A DNA stretch of 64,000 bases from Pukyongia sp. (GTDB lineage Bacteria; Bacteroidota; Bacteroidia; Flavobacteriales; Flavobacteriaceae). Shown here in pieces: positions 42,427 to 51,351 of this stretch; position 1 is the stretch's first letter, and each line of letters begins with the position of its first letter. The stretch is from NCBI GenBank assembly GCA_030148705.1, contig JASBSY010000014.1, forward strand, positions 372,001 through 436,000, read 5' to 3'. A program made the translations under genes and the position numbers. The notes below the pieces were generated by a model. That model was not told where the DNA came from. It worked only from the letters and a program-made list of their open reading frames with translations, and ran no database searches.

Positions 42427-43427
42427 TTTAATTTTTCAGTAAGTTTTTTAAACACTGCCTTAGGCTCTTTTCCCTCGTACAGTACTGCGTAAACAGCATT
42501 GATAATCGGGGTCTTGGCCTTCTTCTTCCCCCTTTTCTGATTGAGCTCATAGGCACTTTTAGTGGCGTAATATCCCTCTGCCACCATGCTCATCTCCATT
42601 TGAGCACTTTTAACCGTGTAGCCTTTTCCGATCATATTCCCGAACATACGGTTTCGACTAAAAATAGAATACCCGGTTACCAAAAGATCACCCAGGTAGG
42701 CAGATCCATTGATATCGCGTTTCATCTTGTGAACCTTCTTTACATAGCGTTTCATTTCGCGAATGGCATTGCTCATCAGCACCGACTGAAAATTATCTCC
42801 ATAACCGAGGCCATGGGCGATCCCGGCCGCCAGGGCATAAATGTTCTTTAACATGGCAGCGTATTCGGTTCCAATGATGTCGTCGCTGGTGGTCGTCTTG
42901 ATGTAGTCGCTGGATAATTTATCGGCTACAAATTTTGCCTTCTCCTCATCGGCACATGCAATTGTAAGGTAGGATAGACGTTCCATGGCCACCTCTTCTG
43001 CATGACAAGGCCCGGTGATAACGCCTATATCCTTAAAAGGAATGTTGTAATGGGTGAAAAAATGATCGCCTACAATCAGGCTGCTTTCGGGAACAATTCC
43101 TTTAATGGCAGAAAAGATGATCTTTCCTTCCAGGGATTCACTCAGTTTGGCCAGTTCCTGTTCCACGAAGGCAGAAGGAATTGCAAAGATGAGGTAGTCT
43201 GCATAGGCCACCATTTCGTTGATGTCGTTACTGAGTTTCAACTGGGAGGTTTTAAACTCCACCGACCGCAGATAGTTTGGATTGTGCTGTTCTCTCCGTA
43301 TATGTTCCAAAGCATAAACGCTTCGCATATACCAGCCAACTTCCTCCAGATTTTCGCACAGCATCTTAACGATTGCAGTTGCCCAGCTACCCCCGCCGAT
43401 TACGGCGAATTTTACAGAATCCGACAT
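42423..43427 (-). CDS. gpsA: glycerol-3-phosphate dehydrogenase [NAD(P)+]
   Basis: 334 residues. N-terminal Rossmann motif GGGSWATAIVKML, the conserved ITGPCHAEE loop and the catalytic lysine region EYAAMLKNIYALAAGIAHGLGYGDN all fit GpsA. It makes sn-glycerol-3-phosphate for phospholipids. Own promoter -7 (43447-43454). Confidence 0.95.
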   Translation of the reverse strand: MSDSVKFAVIGGGSWATAIVKMLCENLEEVGWYMRSVYALEHIRREQHNPNYLRSVEFKTSQLKLSNDINEMVAYADYLIFAIPSAFVEQELAKLSESLEGKIIFSAIKGIVPESSLIVGDHFFTHYNIPFKDIGVITGPCHAEEVAMERLSYLTIACADEEKAKFVADKLSSDYIKTTTSDDIIGTEYAAMLKNIYALAAGIAHGLGYGDNFQSVLMSNAIREMKRYVKKVHKMKRDINGSAYLGDLLVTGYSIFSRNRMFGNMIGKGYTVKSAQMEMSMVAEGYYATKSAYELNQKRGKKKAKTPIINAVYAVLYEGKEPKAVFKKLTEKLN

Positions 43428-43446
43428 CTTGTTTGATTATAGAATT

Positions 43447-43454
43447 CAAAAGTA
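43447..43454 (-). promoter_or_regulatory. -7 element of gpsA
   Basis: TACTTTTG on the minus strand, 20 bases before the gpsA ATG. Confidence 0.45.
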
Positions 43455-43552
43455 CTGAATATAAAGAATATCGTAAAATACTGTAAATTAAGCGATTAAG
43501 ACTTTGGCACGCTTTTAGATTTTAGCCTTCCGAATTTGTAAACATCGAAGTT

Positions 43553-44470
43553 ATGAGGACAATTAATTATTTTATCGGAGCCATTATGGCGGTAATGCTG
43601 TTTACTTCGTGTTATACCGAAACCGTGATCGAAGATCCAATTGTAGAACCCGTACAGTCTGTTTCCCTTGGTGAATTATTGCAGTCTTACGAATTGTGGT
43701 ATGTGGATATCAACCGAAGTTCGGGGAATGGCTATATTCCGTTTATGCAAAAGGCGTTCACAGTATCTTTCCAGAATGGAGTGCTATATGCCAATAACAA
43801 CCTCACAGGAATCGGGGATCAGGGATATGGGTTTGGACTGGATGTGGGATTCTACGACACCTTCGATTTTATCCTGGATGTATCGCACGATATCGACGGC
43901 TTCTATTCCTTCGATGTCCACCAGCTGAATAACCGCGAGATTGAGTTATATTATCCTGCACTTAATCTCAGTTATATCCTGGTGGGATATCAGCGAAATA
44001 ATTTCGACTACGACGCCCTGTTCTATGAGAATATTCATTATTTCCTTCAGGAATACGTTACATGGGAAAAGACGTTTACAAGCCCAGAAGGAATTCCGAA
44101 TGAATTCGACAACGAGAACTTTTTACAGTTCCTCCCGGGAGGGGGCCATGGTAATTTCCAGAGTTCACAGGATCCCAACGGTACGAACATTAATACTATA
44201 TATTGGGATTATACAGGCATTTACAACGTGGACGATGTACCCGGAAATCCCTATCTGAAATATTTAACATTGGATTATGATTATCTGGGCAATGAATACT
44301 TCGAGTTAAACGTTATTAATGATCAAACGATAGAGCTCTACCATGAATACTCGGGTACGACCTACAGATTCAGGGGGAAAGGCTATATACAGTTTAAGAA
44401 CAAAGAGGGAAAATTGCGATTATCTAAGTCGGAAATCGACAAGCAAATGATCAAGATCTCTAAGTTCTGA
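43553..44470 (+). CDS. uncharacterised lipoprotein beside nadD
   Basis: 305 residues. A lipoprotein signal ends in FTSC (Cys20). The mature part is rich in Tyr, Phe and Asn and predicted mostly beta, with WYVDINRSSGNGYIPFM and TYRFRGKGYIQF segments. Orthologues in Flavobacteria are sometimes labelled nicotinic acid mononucleotide adenylyltransferase; no nucleotidyl-transferase motif is present here, and the label probably leaked from the adjacent nadD. Role unknown; presumably envelope-exposed. Confidence 0.7.
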   Translation: MRTINYFIGAIMAVMLFTSCYTETVIEDPIVEPVQSVSLGELLQSYELWYVDINRSSGNGYIPFMQKAFTVSFQNGVLYANNNLTGIGDQGYGFGLDVGFYDTFDFILDVSHDIDGFYSFDVHQLNNREIELYYPALNLSYILVGYQRNNFDYDALFYENIHYFLQEYVTWEKTFTSPEGIPNEFDNENFLQFLPGGGHGNFQSSQDPNGTNINTIYWDYTGIYNVDDVPGNPYLKYLTLDYDYLGNEYFELNVINDQTIELYHEYSGTTYRFRGKGYIQFKNKEGKLRLSKSEIDKQMIKISKF

Positions 44471-44550
44471 AAAATATAGATTACAATTTTTTTTGGTTGG
44501 TTATGAATCGCTCTGTGCCCGCTTCTTGGGTTTGCAGGGCGGTTCTGTTT

Positions 44551-45153
44551 TTAGGAAGCAGGGTTTTTGTAAAAATTCATTTCGTCCAGATATTTCCAAA
44601 CAGCCGCAGGAAGTAAGGGCATCATATTCTTGCCGTTGCGGATGCCTTTTCTGATAAAGGTCGAAGAGATCTCCATAATCGGGGCCTTTACCTTTACGAT
44701 ACCGGGATGATCATCGAAGCGTGTTTCGGAAGCACCTTCCGAAATCCTCGGATAAATATAAATGGCATACCGCTGCTGGATTACTTCGAAATTCTTCCAT
44801 TTGTGAAAACTCTTCAGGTTGTCTTCACCCATGATCAGGCAGAAGCTGTGGTCGGGATATTTTTCTTCCAGATGTGCCAGGGTGTTTACCGTATAATTAG
44901 GTTGTGGCAAGTCGAATTCAATATTGCTCGCTTTTAATTTAGGGTAGTCTTCCGTAGCAATGCGTACCATCGCCAAACGATGAATATCGTCGAGCAGGCT
45001 TTTCTTCTTCTTGTGGGGGTTATGAGGGGTCACAACCATCCAAACCTCGTCCAGATCGCTGTACTCCACCATATGGTTGGCAATAACCATATGTCCGATA
45101 TGAATGGGATTAAAGGTGCCGAAGTAGAGTCCTATGGTTTTGGCCTTTGCCAT
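44551..45153 (-). CDS. nadD: nicotinate-nucleotide adenylyltransferase
   Basis: 200 residues. The nucleotidyltransferase HxGH is in GTFNPIHIGHM (12-22), and the C-terminal ISSTFIRKGI motif is present. Adenylates nicotinate mononucleotide in NAD synthesis. Its start overlaps the gmk stop (TAATG). Completes the conserved yicC-gmk-nadD order. Confidence 0.96.
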   Translation of the reverse strand: MAKAKTIGLYFGTFNPIHIGHMVIANHMVEYSDLDEVWMVVTPHNPHKKKKSLLDDIHRLAMVRIATEDYPKLKASNIEFDLPQPNYTVNTLAHLEEKYPDHSFCLIMGEDNLKSFHKWKNFEVIQQRYAIYIYPRISEGASETRFDDHPGIVKVKAPIMEISSTFIRKGIRNGKNMMPLLPAAVWKYLDEMNFYKNPAS

Positions 45154-45743
45154 TATTCTTTTTCTTTTGAAGGCTCCGAAATAAACCGGGCAACCAGTTC
45201 CTCCGATTCTTTCAGGGCGGTTAACAGGTCGTTGTTTTCAATGATATAGTCGAACTGAGGTGCTGTCGCCATTTCAATGGACGCCTTGGCAATGCGCATA
45301 TTGATCTTTTCATCACTTTCCGTCTTGCGTTTCTTAAGCCTGATCTTCAGTTCTTCAACGCTGGGAGGTTTTACAAACACCGCCAGGGTGACGTCGGGAT
45401 ATTTTTTCTTAATCCTCAGCCCGCCTACCACATCTATATCGAAGATTACATTTTTTCCCATCGCCCAAATTCGGTGGACCTCGGTTTTCAGGGTTCCGTA
45501 GAAAATATCTCGGTATACTTCCTCCCATTCCAGGAAGGCACCATTTTTAATATTTTTTTTGAATTCGTCTATGGACATGAAATAATAATCCTTTCCGTCC
45601 TTTTCGGCTCCCCTTCGTTCGCGGGAAGTGGCAGACACGGAAAACTCCAGATTCAAATGTTCCTGTAACAGCAGGTGCCGGACAATGGTTGTCTTCCCAC
45701 TGCCGGAGGGTGCAGAAAAAACTATGAGCTTACCCCCTTCCAT
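45153..45743 (-). CDS. gmk: guanylate kinase
   Basis: 196 residues. P-loop FSAPSGSGKTTIV, then the GMP-binding stretch SATSRERRGAEKDGKDYYF and DIDVVGGLRIKK. Converts GMP to GDP with ATP. Starts on the last base of yicC; both neighbours overlap it by one base. Confidence 0.97.
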   Translation of the reverse strand: MEGGKLIVFSAPSGSGKTTIVRHLLLQEHLNLEFSVSATSRERRGAEKDGKDYYFMSIDEFKKNIKNGAFLEWEEVYRDIFYGTLKTEVHRIWAMGKNVIFDIDVVGGLRIKKKYPDVTLAVFVKPPSVEELKIRLKKRKTESDEKINMRIAKASIEMATAPQFDYIIENNDLLTALKESEELVARFISEPSKEKE

Positions 45744-46600
45744 TACAATACATTTAAGGCTTGCTCTTTAATCTTTTCCAGTTCGTCCTTCATCTGGACG
45801 ACCAGCTGTTGCATTGGGGCAAAATTCGCCTTGCTGCCAATGGTATTTATTTCTCGCCCAATCTCCTGGGAGATAAACCCCAGTTTTTTCCCGTTGGAAG
45901 TGGGGTTTTTAAGGGTTTCTTCAAAATAATTCAGGTGATTCTTAAGTCTTACATGCTCTTCGGTGATGTCGTATTTTTCCAGATAAAAGATCAGTTCCTG
46001 CTCAAACCGATTTTCATCCACATTCTCTTTCATGTCCGAAACGGCCTTTCTAAGTCGCTCCCTCAGGTTCTCTATACGTTGAGGATCGATGGCCATCACT
46101 TCTTCCAGTAGTTCTGCTATTTTGGCAATTCGCATAAGAAAGTCTTTCTCCAGTACTGCCCCTTCATTACTTCGATATTCGTGTATGGACTGGAGGGCAG
46201 TGTCTACGGCATCGGTAATTGCATTAAACTCACTCTCATCGATCTCTTCCCGTTCGGTTTTCAGCGCATCGGGTAAGCGGATTGCCATTCGGAGCAGTTC
46301 GGCATCCTTCACTTCGGAAATCTGCTTTAATTGCTTCATATATTCCTTAACAACAGCTTCATTTACTGAAGCACTGGTCGCTTCCCCGGTGAGTTCCACA
46401 TAAAGGTTGAAATCCACTTTCCCCCGGGAAAGGGAAGTTGCAATGCGGTTTCTCAAGTCGAGTTCTTTTTCGCGATAGGCGGAAGGAACTCTGGCGTTGA
46501 GGTCCATGTTCTTGCTGTTGAGGGATTTAATTTCTACGGTGATTTTTTTCGAAGGCAGTTGCACGATGCTCTTGCCATAACCGGTCATAGACTGGATCAT
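45743..46600 (-). CDS. yicC: YicC family endoribonuclease
   Basis: 285 residues. N-terminal YicC_N (MIQSMTGYGKS, VEIKSLNSKNMDLNARVP) and C-terminal DUF1732 (EELIFYLEKYDITEEHVRL ... GKKLGFISQEIGREINTIGSK). E. coli YicC is an RNase acting on small RNAs; that function is assigned here by family only. First gene of the yicC-gmk-nadD unit. Confidence 0.93.
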   Translation of the reverse strand: MIQSMTGYGKSIVQLPSKKITVEIKSLNSKNMDLNARVPSAYREKELDLRNRIATSLSRGKVDFNLYVELTGEATSASVNEAVVKEYMKQLKQISEVKDAELLRMAIRLPDALKTEREEIDESEFNAITDAVDTALQSIHEYRSNEGAVLEKDFLMRIAKIAELLEEVMAIDPQRIENLRERLRKAVSDMKENVDENRFEQELIFYLEKYDITEEHVRLKNHLNYFEETLKNPTSNGKKLGFISQEIGREINTIGSKANFAPMQQLVVQMKDELEKIKEQALNVL

Positions 46601-46633
46601 ATGCTATCGTTTATGCCAGCAAAGGTAATGAAT

Positions 46634-47014
46634 TTACATGTTTGAGCCGGTATCATCTGCTTTTCTGTTCCCGTGTTCATCGAAGTGTTTTTTCAGATAG
46701 TTCTCTGTATAATACAATATGGAAATTACCAACAGGGTGTTTATTATAATAGTTATAAGAAGGTTGTATTCGGGCAGGAACACATAACAGAATGCCGGAA
46801 CAAAAAAACAATAAATACACAACCGAAGCATCAGCAGTCCGGAATATGTATTTGCCGCTTTCCAGGTCTCATCGTTCTTCATGGAGCGTTTTGACCTGTA
46901 ACCGTAGATGTAGTTTATTTTTTTCGGGGGAAATTTATACAGTATAAATGCCAGAGCAAGCATAAAGGTACAATAGCCAAGCGCCCACCATAATTGTTCA
47001 TCGGGAGTGTCCAT
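46634..47014 (-). CDS. SdpI-family membrane protein
   Basis: 126 residues with three to four helices (WWALGYCTFMLALAFILYKF, LLMLRLCIYCFFVPAFCYVF, LLITIIINTLLVISILYY). The loop NYIYGYRSKRSMKNDETWKAAN is the C-terminal SdpI signature, seen in the immunity protein SdpI and many orphan homologues. No toxin gene is adjacent, so an immunity role is not supported here. Downstream of 47014 the 294 bases before the GMC gene hold no further gene. Confidence 0.85.
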   Translation of the reverse strand: MDTPDEQLWWALGYCTFMLALAFILYKFPPKKINYIYGYRSKRSMKNDETWKAANTYSGLLMLRLCIYCFFVPAFCYVFLPEYNLLITIIINTLLVISILYYTENYLKKHFDEHGNRKADDTGSNM

Positions 47015-47308
47015 TCTTGATCATTTTTAGTTGTCAACCCACATAGCGATAATTTCAGATTAATAGTTGAAAGTTATGAATTCTTATAGTCTAAGATAAT
47101 TCTTCCCTGCCGAAATTTCAATCTGAACCCCTAAATTTCAACAGCGGATACCTCCCATGCTGTGGCTTTCGCCGGTAAAAACCTTATAATTCTTTTAACC
47201 ATTGAATTTTGTTAAATCGAAAAAATTAATGGAAATTAGACCGTATAATGCCTTGCGGTATTCTGCAATCATTGATAGAAACCTAAAACGCTAAACCGAA
47301 AAAACATT

Positions 47309-49006
47309 ATGGCTAACCCGAATGAGATGTATGATGCGATCGTAGTGGGTTCAGGAATTAGCGGCGGTTGGGCGGCAAAGGAATTATGTGAAAACGGATT
47401 GAAGACCCTGGTCCTCGAACGCGGCCGCATGGTGGAACACATCAAGGACTACCACACCATGAACACCGATCCCTGGGAATTCGAATTCAGGGGTAAATTA
47501 AGTCGGGAAGAACTTCAAAAACAAGAGAAACAAGCCAGGGCAGGTTTTACCGTCCATGAAGCACACCGCCATTTTTTTGTAAATGATACCTTACATCCTT
47601 ACAATGAAGAGAAACGTTTCGACTGGATACGGGGATATCACCTAGGAGGGCGATCCCTGGTGTGGGGCCGACAAAGCTACCGCATGAGTGACCTGGATTT
47701 CGAAGCGAATAAAAAGGAAGGTATTGCAGTAGACTGGCCCATTCGTTACAGTGAAATAGCTCCCTGGTACGATAAGGTGGAAGAATTCATAGGCGTGAGC
47801 GGAGAGATCCTGGGATTGCCCCATTTGCCGGACGGCAAATTCGGCCCTCCAATGGAATTGAACTGCGCCGAAACCGATCTCAAGTTCAAGCTTTCAGAAA
47901 ATTACGACGACGGCAGGCTGCTCACAATTGGGCGGGCTGCGCATATCACCGGGGACGGCAGTTATTTCGGAAGGTCCAAATGCCAGTACAGGGACCGCTG
48001 TATGCGAGGATGCCCGTATGGGGGTTATTTCAGCAGCAATTCTTCAACCCTGCCGGCAGCGGAGCGTACGGGAAATCTCGAAATACGACCGCATTCGGTG
48101 GTAAGTAGTATAAATTACGACGAGAAGAGCGGAAAGGCCACCGGGGTGAATGTTATCGATGCCGAAACCAATGAGAAATTCACCTATAAGGCCAAGGTGA
48201 TCTTCCTATGTGCGTCTGCCATTGCATCCGCCAGTATTTTACTGCAGTCGAAAAGCGAGCGGTTTAAGGAGGGCATGGGCAACGACAGTGGAGAGTTAGG
48301 TCATAATATCATGGATCATCATTTCAAAGCAGGTGCACGGGCTACAGTGCCGGGTTTTGAAGATAAGTACTACAGTGGCCGACGCCCCAACGGGATTTAT
48401 ATACCGCGTTTTCGGAATCTGGGGGGAAAGACAGATAGGCCTAATTTCAAAAGAGGATACGGGTATCAGGGAGGAGCAAGCAGAAGTCATTACGAGGAGA
48501 TGGTAGCCGAATTAGCCTATGGCGAAAATTTGAAACAAGCCATCCTAAAACCCGGCGACTGGCAATTCATGTTGATTGGATTTGGCGAATGCCTGCCCTA
48601 TCACAGCAATAAAATGACCCTTAACTATGAAAAGCTGGATAACTGGGGCTTACCTACGGTAACTTTCGATGCCGAGTGGAAACAGAACGAATACGAAATG
48701 CGCAAAGATATGGTAAAGCAGGCCGAAGAGATGTTGGCCAATGCCGGCTATACCAATATTGAACCCATCGACGAACCCGGAGCTCCGGGCCTGGGTATGC
48801 ATGAAATGGGCACGGCCAGGATGGGAGATGATCCAAAGACCTCGGTTCTAAACAAACACAACCAACTCCACGCCGTACCCAATGTGTACGTTACCGATGG
48901 CTCGTTTATGACCTCTTCCGGCTGCGTAAGTCCGTCGTTAACCTATATGGCCTTTAGCGCCAGAGCAGCCAATCATGCCGCACGGCAAATAAAAGAACAA
49001 GCATAG
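47309..49006 (+). CDS. GMC-family FAD-dependent oxidoreductase, catalytic subunit
   Basis: 565 residues. N-terminal FAD motif VVGSGISGGWAAKELC (about 12-27), ERG at 39-41, and GGRSLVWGRQSYRM. Cysteine-rich CQYRDRCMRGCPYGGY is characteristic of the gluconate/2-keto-sugar dehydrogenase branch. The C-terminal HEMGTARMG and NVYVTDGSFM with conserved His are intact. No signal peptide; it is probably carried across the membrane with the Tat-signalled small subunit one base downstream. In Bacteroidota such pairs oxidise sugars at C3; the substrate here is unknown and no cytochrome gene follows. Confidence 0.9.
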   Translation: MANPNEMYDAIVVGSGISGGWAAKELCENGLKTLVLERGRMVEHIKDYHTMNTDPWEFEFRGKLSREELQKQEKQARAGFTVHEAHRHFFVNDTLHPYNEEKRFDWIRGYHLGGRSLVWGRQSYRMSDLDFEANKKEGIAVDWPIRYSEIAPWYDKVEEFIGVSGEILGLPHLPDGKFGPPMELNCAETDLKFKLSENYDDGRLLTIGRAAHITGDGSYFGRSKCQYRDRCMRGCPYGGYFSSNSSTLPAAERTGNLEIRPHSVVSSINYDEKSGKATGVNVIDAETNEKFTYKAKVIFLCASAIASASILLQSKSERFKEGMGNDSGELGHNIMDHHFKAGARATVPGFEDKYYSGRRPNGIYIPRFRNLGGKTDRPNFKRGYGYQGGASRSHYEEMVAELAYGENLKQAILKPGDWQFMLIGFGECLPYHSNKMTLNYEKLDNWGLPTVTFDAEWKQNEYEMRKDMVKQAEEMLANAGYTNIEPIDEPGAPGLGMHEMGTARMGDDPKTSVLNKHNQLHAVPNVYVTDGSFMTSSGCVSPSLTYMAFSARAANHAARQIKEQA

Positions 49007-49007
49007 G

Positions 49008-49649
49008 ATGGACAGAAGAAAAGCATTGAAAAATATCGGATTAGGAGCCGGGTTCCTGGTGGCTACACCTTCAATAGTAAGCCTGTTGCAAAGCTGCAGC
49101 AGCGAACCCGAATTTACCCCTGTGTTCCTTTCAGAGGGAGAAGGCCATGCCCTTCGGAAGATGGTCGACCTTATTATTCCATCAGAGGGGAATGTTCCGG
49201 GGGCGACAGAATTAGGGATACACAACTTTATCGATGCATATTGGAATTCAGTCTTATCTGCGAAAGATCAGGCCCATGTTAAAACAGCTTTCCGGATGCT
49301 GGCGGGAGAATTCCGAACTACCTTCGAAGAGGAACTCAGAGACGGCAAATCGTCCGAGTTCGACGCCATACTTGCCAAATATCTCAAATCTGATGTGGAA
49401 CAACAGCAGCTATGGAAGGAGGACATGAACACGTATTACACTGCTTTTTCCGAAGACAATATGGTAGAACCGGATGTAGAAGCCAATATTTTCAGCCTGT
49501 TAAACAGCATACGGGAAACAACTATTTGGAGTTGGAAGACTTCCAGGGAGATCGGGAAGAACGTATTGTGGTACGAACCCATTCCGGGGAAATTTCAAGG
49601 ATGTGTTCCGCTCAGCGAGGCAGGAAATGGCAACGAAATGGCACTGTAG
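49008..49649 (+). CDS. gluconate 2-dehydrogenase subunit 3 family protein (Tat lipoprotein)
   Basis: 213 residues. The N-terminus MDRRKALKNIGLGAGFLV is a twin-arginine signal, and LLQSCSSEPEF supplies a lipobox Cys. The subunit 3 domain follows: HALRKMVDLIIPSEGNVPGATELGI ... WSWKTSREIGKNVLWYEPIPGKF. It should hold the GMC subunit at the membrane on the periplasmic side. Starts two bases after the GMC stop, convergent with the YheT-type gene (3 bases between stops). Confidence 0.88.
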   Translation: MDRRKALKNIGLGAGFLVATPSIVSLLQSCSSEPEFTPVFLSEGEGHALRKMVDLIIPSEGNVPGATELGIHNFIDAYWNSVLSAKDQAHVKTAFRMLAGEFRTTFEEELRDGKSSEFDAILAKYLKSDVEQQQLWKEDMNTYYTAFSEDNMVEPDVEANIFSLLNSIRETTIWSWKTSREIGKNVLWYEPIPGKFQGCVPLSEAGNGNEMAL

Positions 49650-49651
49650 CC

Positions 49652-50611
49652 TCAGGACTTGTCAAGAAACTCCAGGGCTCTCTTTTCACTGTAAAAATGA
49701 TCACCCTTTTCATAGAACCCCACATGGCCGCCCCAGGCGGGAATTTCAAGGAATATGTCTTTTGATCGGGCGGCGAAGTCGGCCGGAAAACATTTCGGAC
49801 TCAGGAAACTGTCGTTTGTTGCATTCAGGATAAGTACCGGAACATCAATCTGCGGCAGGAATTGTAAACTGCTGTTTTTTTCATAGTAATCATATGCATC
49901 TGCATAACCATGCGCCGGAGCGGTGTAAACCGTGTCGAATTCGAGTAGGGAACCGATTCTTCTTTTGTGTGACTGAGAGGTTTCGGAGGGAAAGCGGGAT
50001 ACCTTTTGGCGATATTTGCGCTTTAAGTCGAAAAGAAATGATGTTCGGTAGATCCAGTTATGGTACTTATTTAACTGCTCCAGCGATCCATCCAGGCGCA
50101 AGGGAGTGGAGACTGCGACCGCCTTATTGATCTCTTTGGGGAGCTGTCGGCCTTCTCCCAAATACTTCAGCAATAAATTTCCGCCCAGGCTGAACCCGAT
50201 AAGGGTTATGGCTTCGTAGGTATCCTTTTGAAGTAAATGGTCAACGATTTCGGCCAGGTCGTCTGTGGTGCCGGCATTGTAAGACCTGTACAACTTATTA
50301 GGTTCACCGCTGCATCCGCGATAGTTCACGGCGCAGACATCCCAACCGTTCTTAATGAGTATGTCGGCCTGCCCTTTCATATAGCTTCGCTGCGCATTGC
50401 CTTCCAGTCCGTGTAGAAGTATTGCTATCCTGGAAGTAGCAGTGCGTGAAAAGGAAAAATCGAGATCGATAAAATCCCCGTCTGAAAGTATTAAGCGTTC
50501 GCGTTCCTGCTGAAGTCTTGGGGTTCTTCTGAGTTTGGCGGAATATATGGTGGAAAAATGGGCGTTCCGAAAGAGACCTTTTGGCCGGTATAAGGATTTT
50601 ATTATAGGCAT
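49652..50611 (-). CDS. YheT-type alpha/beta hydrolase
   Basis: 319 residues. The catalytic triad is readable: Ser in GFSLGGN, Asp in NATNDSF and His in GGHVGFYE. YheT features RPKGLFRNAHFSTIY at the start and LLHGLEGNAQRSY as oxyanion loop are present. Hydrolase of unknown substrate (esterase activity is usual). Cytoplasmic. A palindrome (50634-50645) lies 23 bases upstream; divergent from the TetR gene. Confidence 0.88.
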   Translation of the reverse strand: MPIIKSLYRPKGLFRNAHFSTIYSAKLRRTPRLQQERERLILSDGDFIDLDFSFSRTATSRIAILLHGLEGNAQRSYMKGQADILIKNGWDVCAVNYRGCSGEPNKLYRSYNAGTTDDLAEIVDHLLQKDTYEAITLIGFSLGGNLLLKYLGEGRQLPKEINKAVAVSTPLRLDGSLEQLNKYHNWIYRTSFLFDLKRKYRQKVSRFPSETSQSHKRRIGSLLEFDTVYTAPAHGYADAYDYYEKNSSLQFLPQIDVPVLILNATNDSFLSPKCFPADFAARSKDIFLEIPAWGGHVGFYEKGDHFYSEKRALEFLDKS

Positions 50612-50633
50612 TAATGAGCGAAACGAATCAAAA

Positions 50634-50645
50634 AATTAGTACTAA
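50634..50645. promoter_or_regulatory. palindromic AATTAGTACTAA before the YheT-type gene
   Basis: Shares its 12 bases with the 14-bp palindrome at 17894-17907; the 10-bp core TTAGTACTAA is perfectly symmetric. Regulatory meaning not shown. Confidence 0.3.
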
Positions 50646-50700
50646 AAAGGATTAAAGATACTGGAATTTTAAGAAGTCGCTGAAATGCTTCCATGAGAAT

Positions 50701-50731
50701 TTGGCCATTAAGATACCGTTCGGTATCTTTG
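50701..50731 (+). promoter_or_regulatory. tetR promoter with overlapping operator
   Basis: -33 TTG (50701-50703) and -7 TATCTTTG (50724-50731) with exactly 20 bp between. A perfect 9-bp inverted repeat AAGATACCG-TT-CGGTATCTT (50710-50729) lies between and over the -7. This is a model autorepression site for the TetR protein starting at 50736. Transcription should begin at or next to the ATG, giving a leaderless or nearly leaderless mRNA. Confidence 0.8.
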
Positions 50732-50735
50732 TATT

Positions 50736-51326
50736 ATGAGAAATTCGGAAGCCACCAGAAAAATATTAATTCAGGAGAGTGCCAACCTGTTCAATACCCA
50801 GGGATATAAGGCTACTTCAATTAGCGATATCACCAGGGCTACCGGTTATACCAAAGGGGCTATTTACCGACATTTTGAGAATAAGGAGGACCTGGAGCGG
50901 CAGGCGCTTGCCAGCTTGTCGGACCTTATGTTCGATCGTTTGGGCACCTTGGTGCGGGATGCGCCCACCTTTCAGAAGAAATTCGATGCCGTATTCTCTT
51001 TTTTCGAAAATTATATGAATGCTCCGCTATATGAAGGCGGTTGTCCTTTGCTGAATGCAGCTGTAGAAACCGACGATTCCGACCAGGTTCTTCGGGAGCA
51101 GGCCTGTAAGATGCTTCAGAAGCTAAAACAATCGTTGATTAAAATGTTTGAAAATGGCATTAAGAATAAGCAGGTGCATCCCGATATAGATATTCAGTAC
51201 TACACTAACCTCTTTATATCCGCGCTTGAAGGGGCGGTGATGATCAGCAAACTGGAGAAGGATCCTAGCGCGATCAAACACGCGGTTACCCATTTGCGAA
51301 CACAGGTCGATCAAATTTCTCTGTAA
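50736..51326 (+). CDS. TetR/AcrR family transcriptional regulator
   Basis: 196 residues. The N-terminal helix-turn-helix is ATSISDITRATGYTKGAIYRHFENKEDLERQAL split over residues 26-58. The C-terminal ligand domain is of the TetR_C type with GGCPLLNAAVETDD. It should repress its own gene through the palindrome overlapping its promoter and probably the downstream hydrolase and thioesterase. Ligand unknown; neighbours suggest an acyl or ester metabolite (inference). Confidence 0.9.
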   Translation: MRNSEATRKILIQESANLFNTQGYKATSISDITRATGYTKGAIYRHFENKEDLERQALASLSDLMFDRLGTLVRDAPTFQKKFDAVFSFFENYMNAPLYEGGCPLLNAAVETDDSDQVLREQACKMLQKLKQSLIKMFENGIKNKQVHPDIDIQYYTNLFISALEGAVMISKLEKDPSAIKHAVTHLRTQVDQISL

Positions 51327-51351
51327 GCAATTCACTTAAAGATCATTCACT

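Noticed and set aside
46634-47014. Immunity protein of a peptide toxin system
   Set aside because: The SdpI-like signature is present, but no small toxin gene or processing partner adjoins it.
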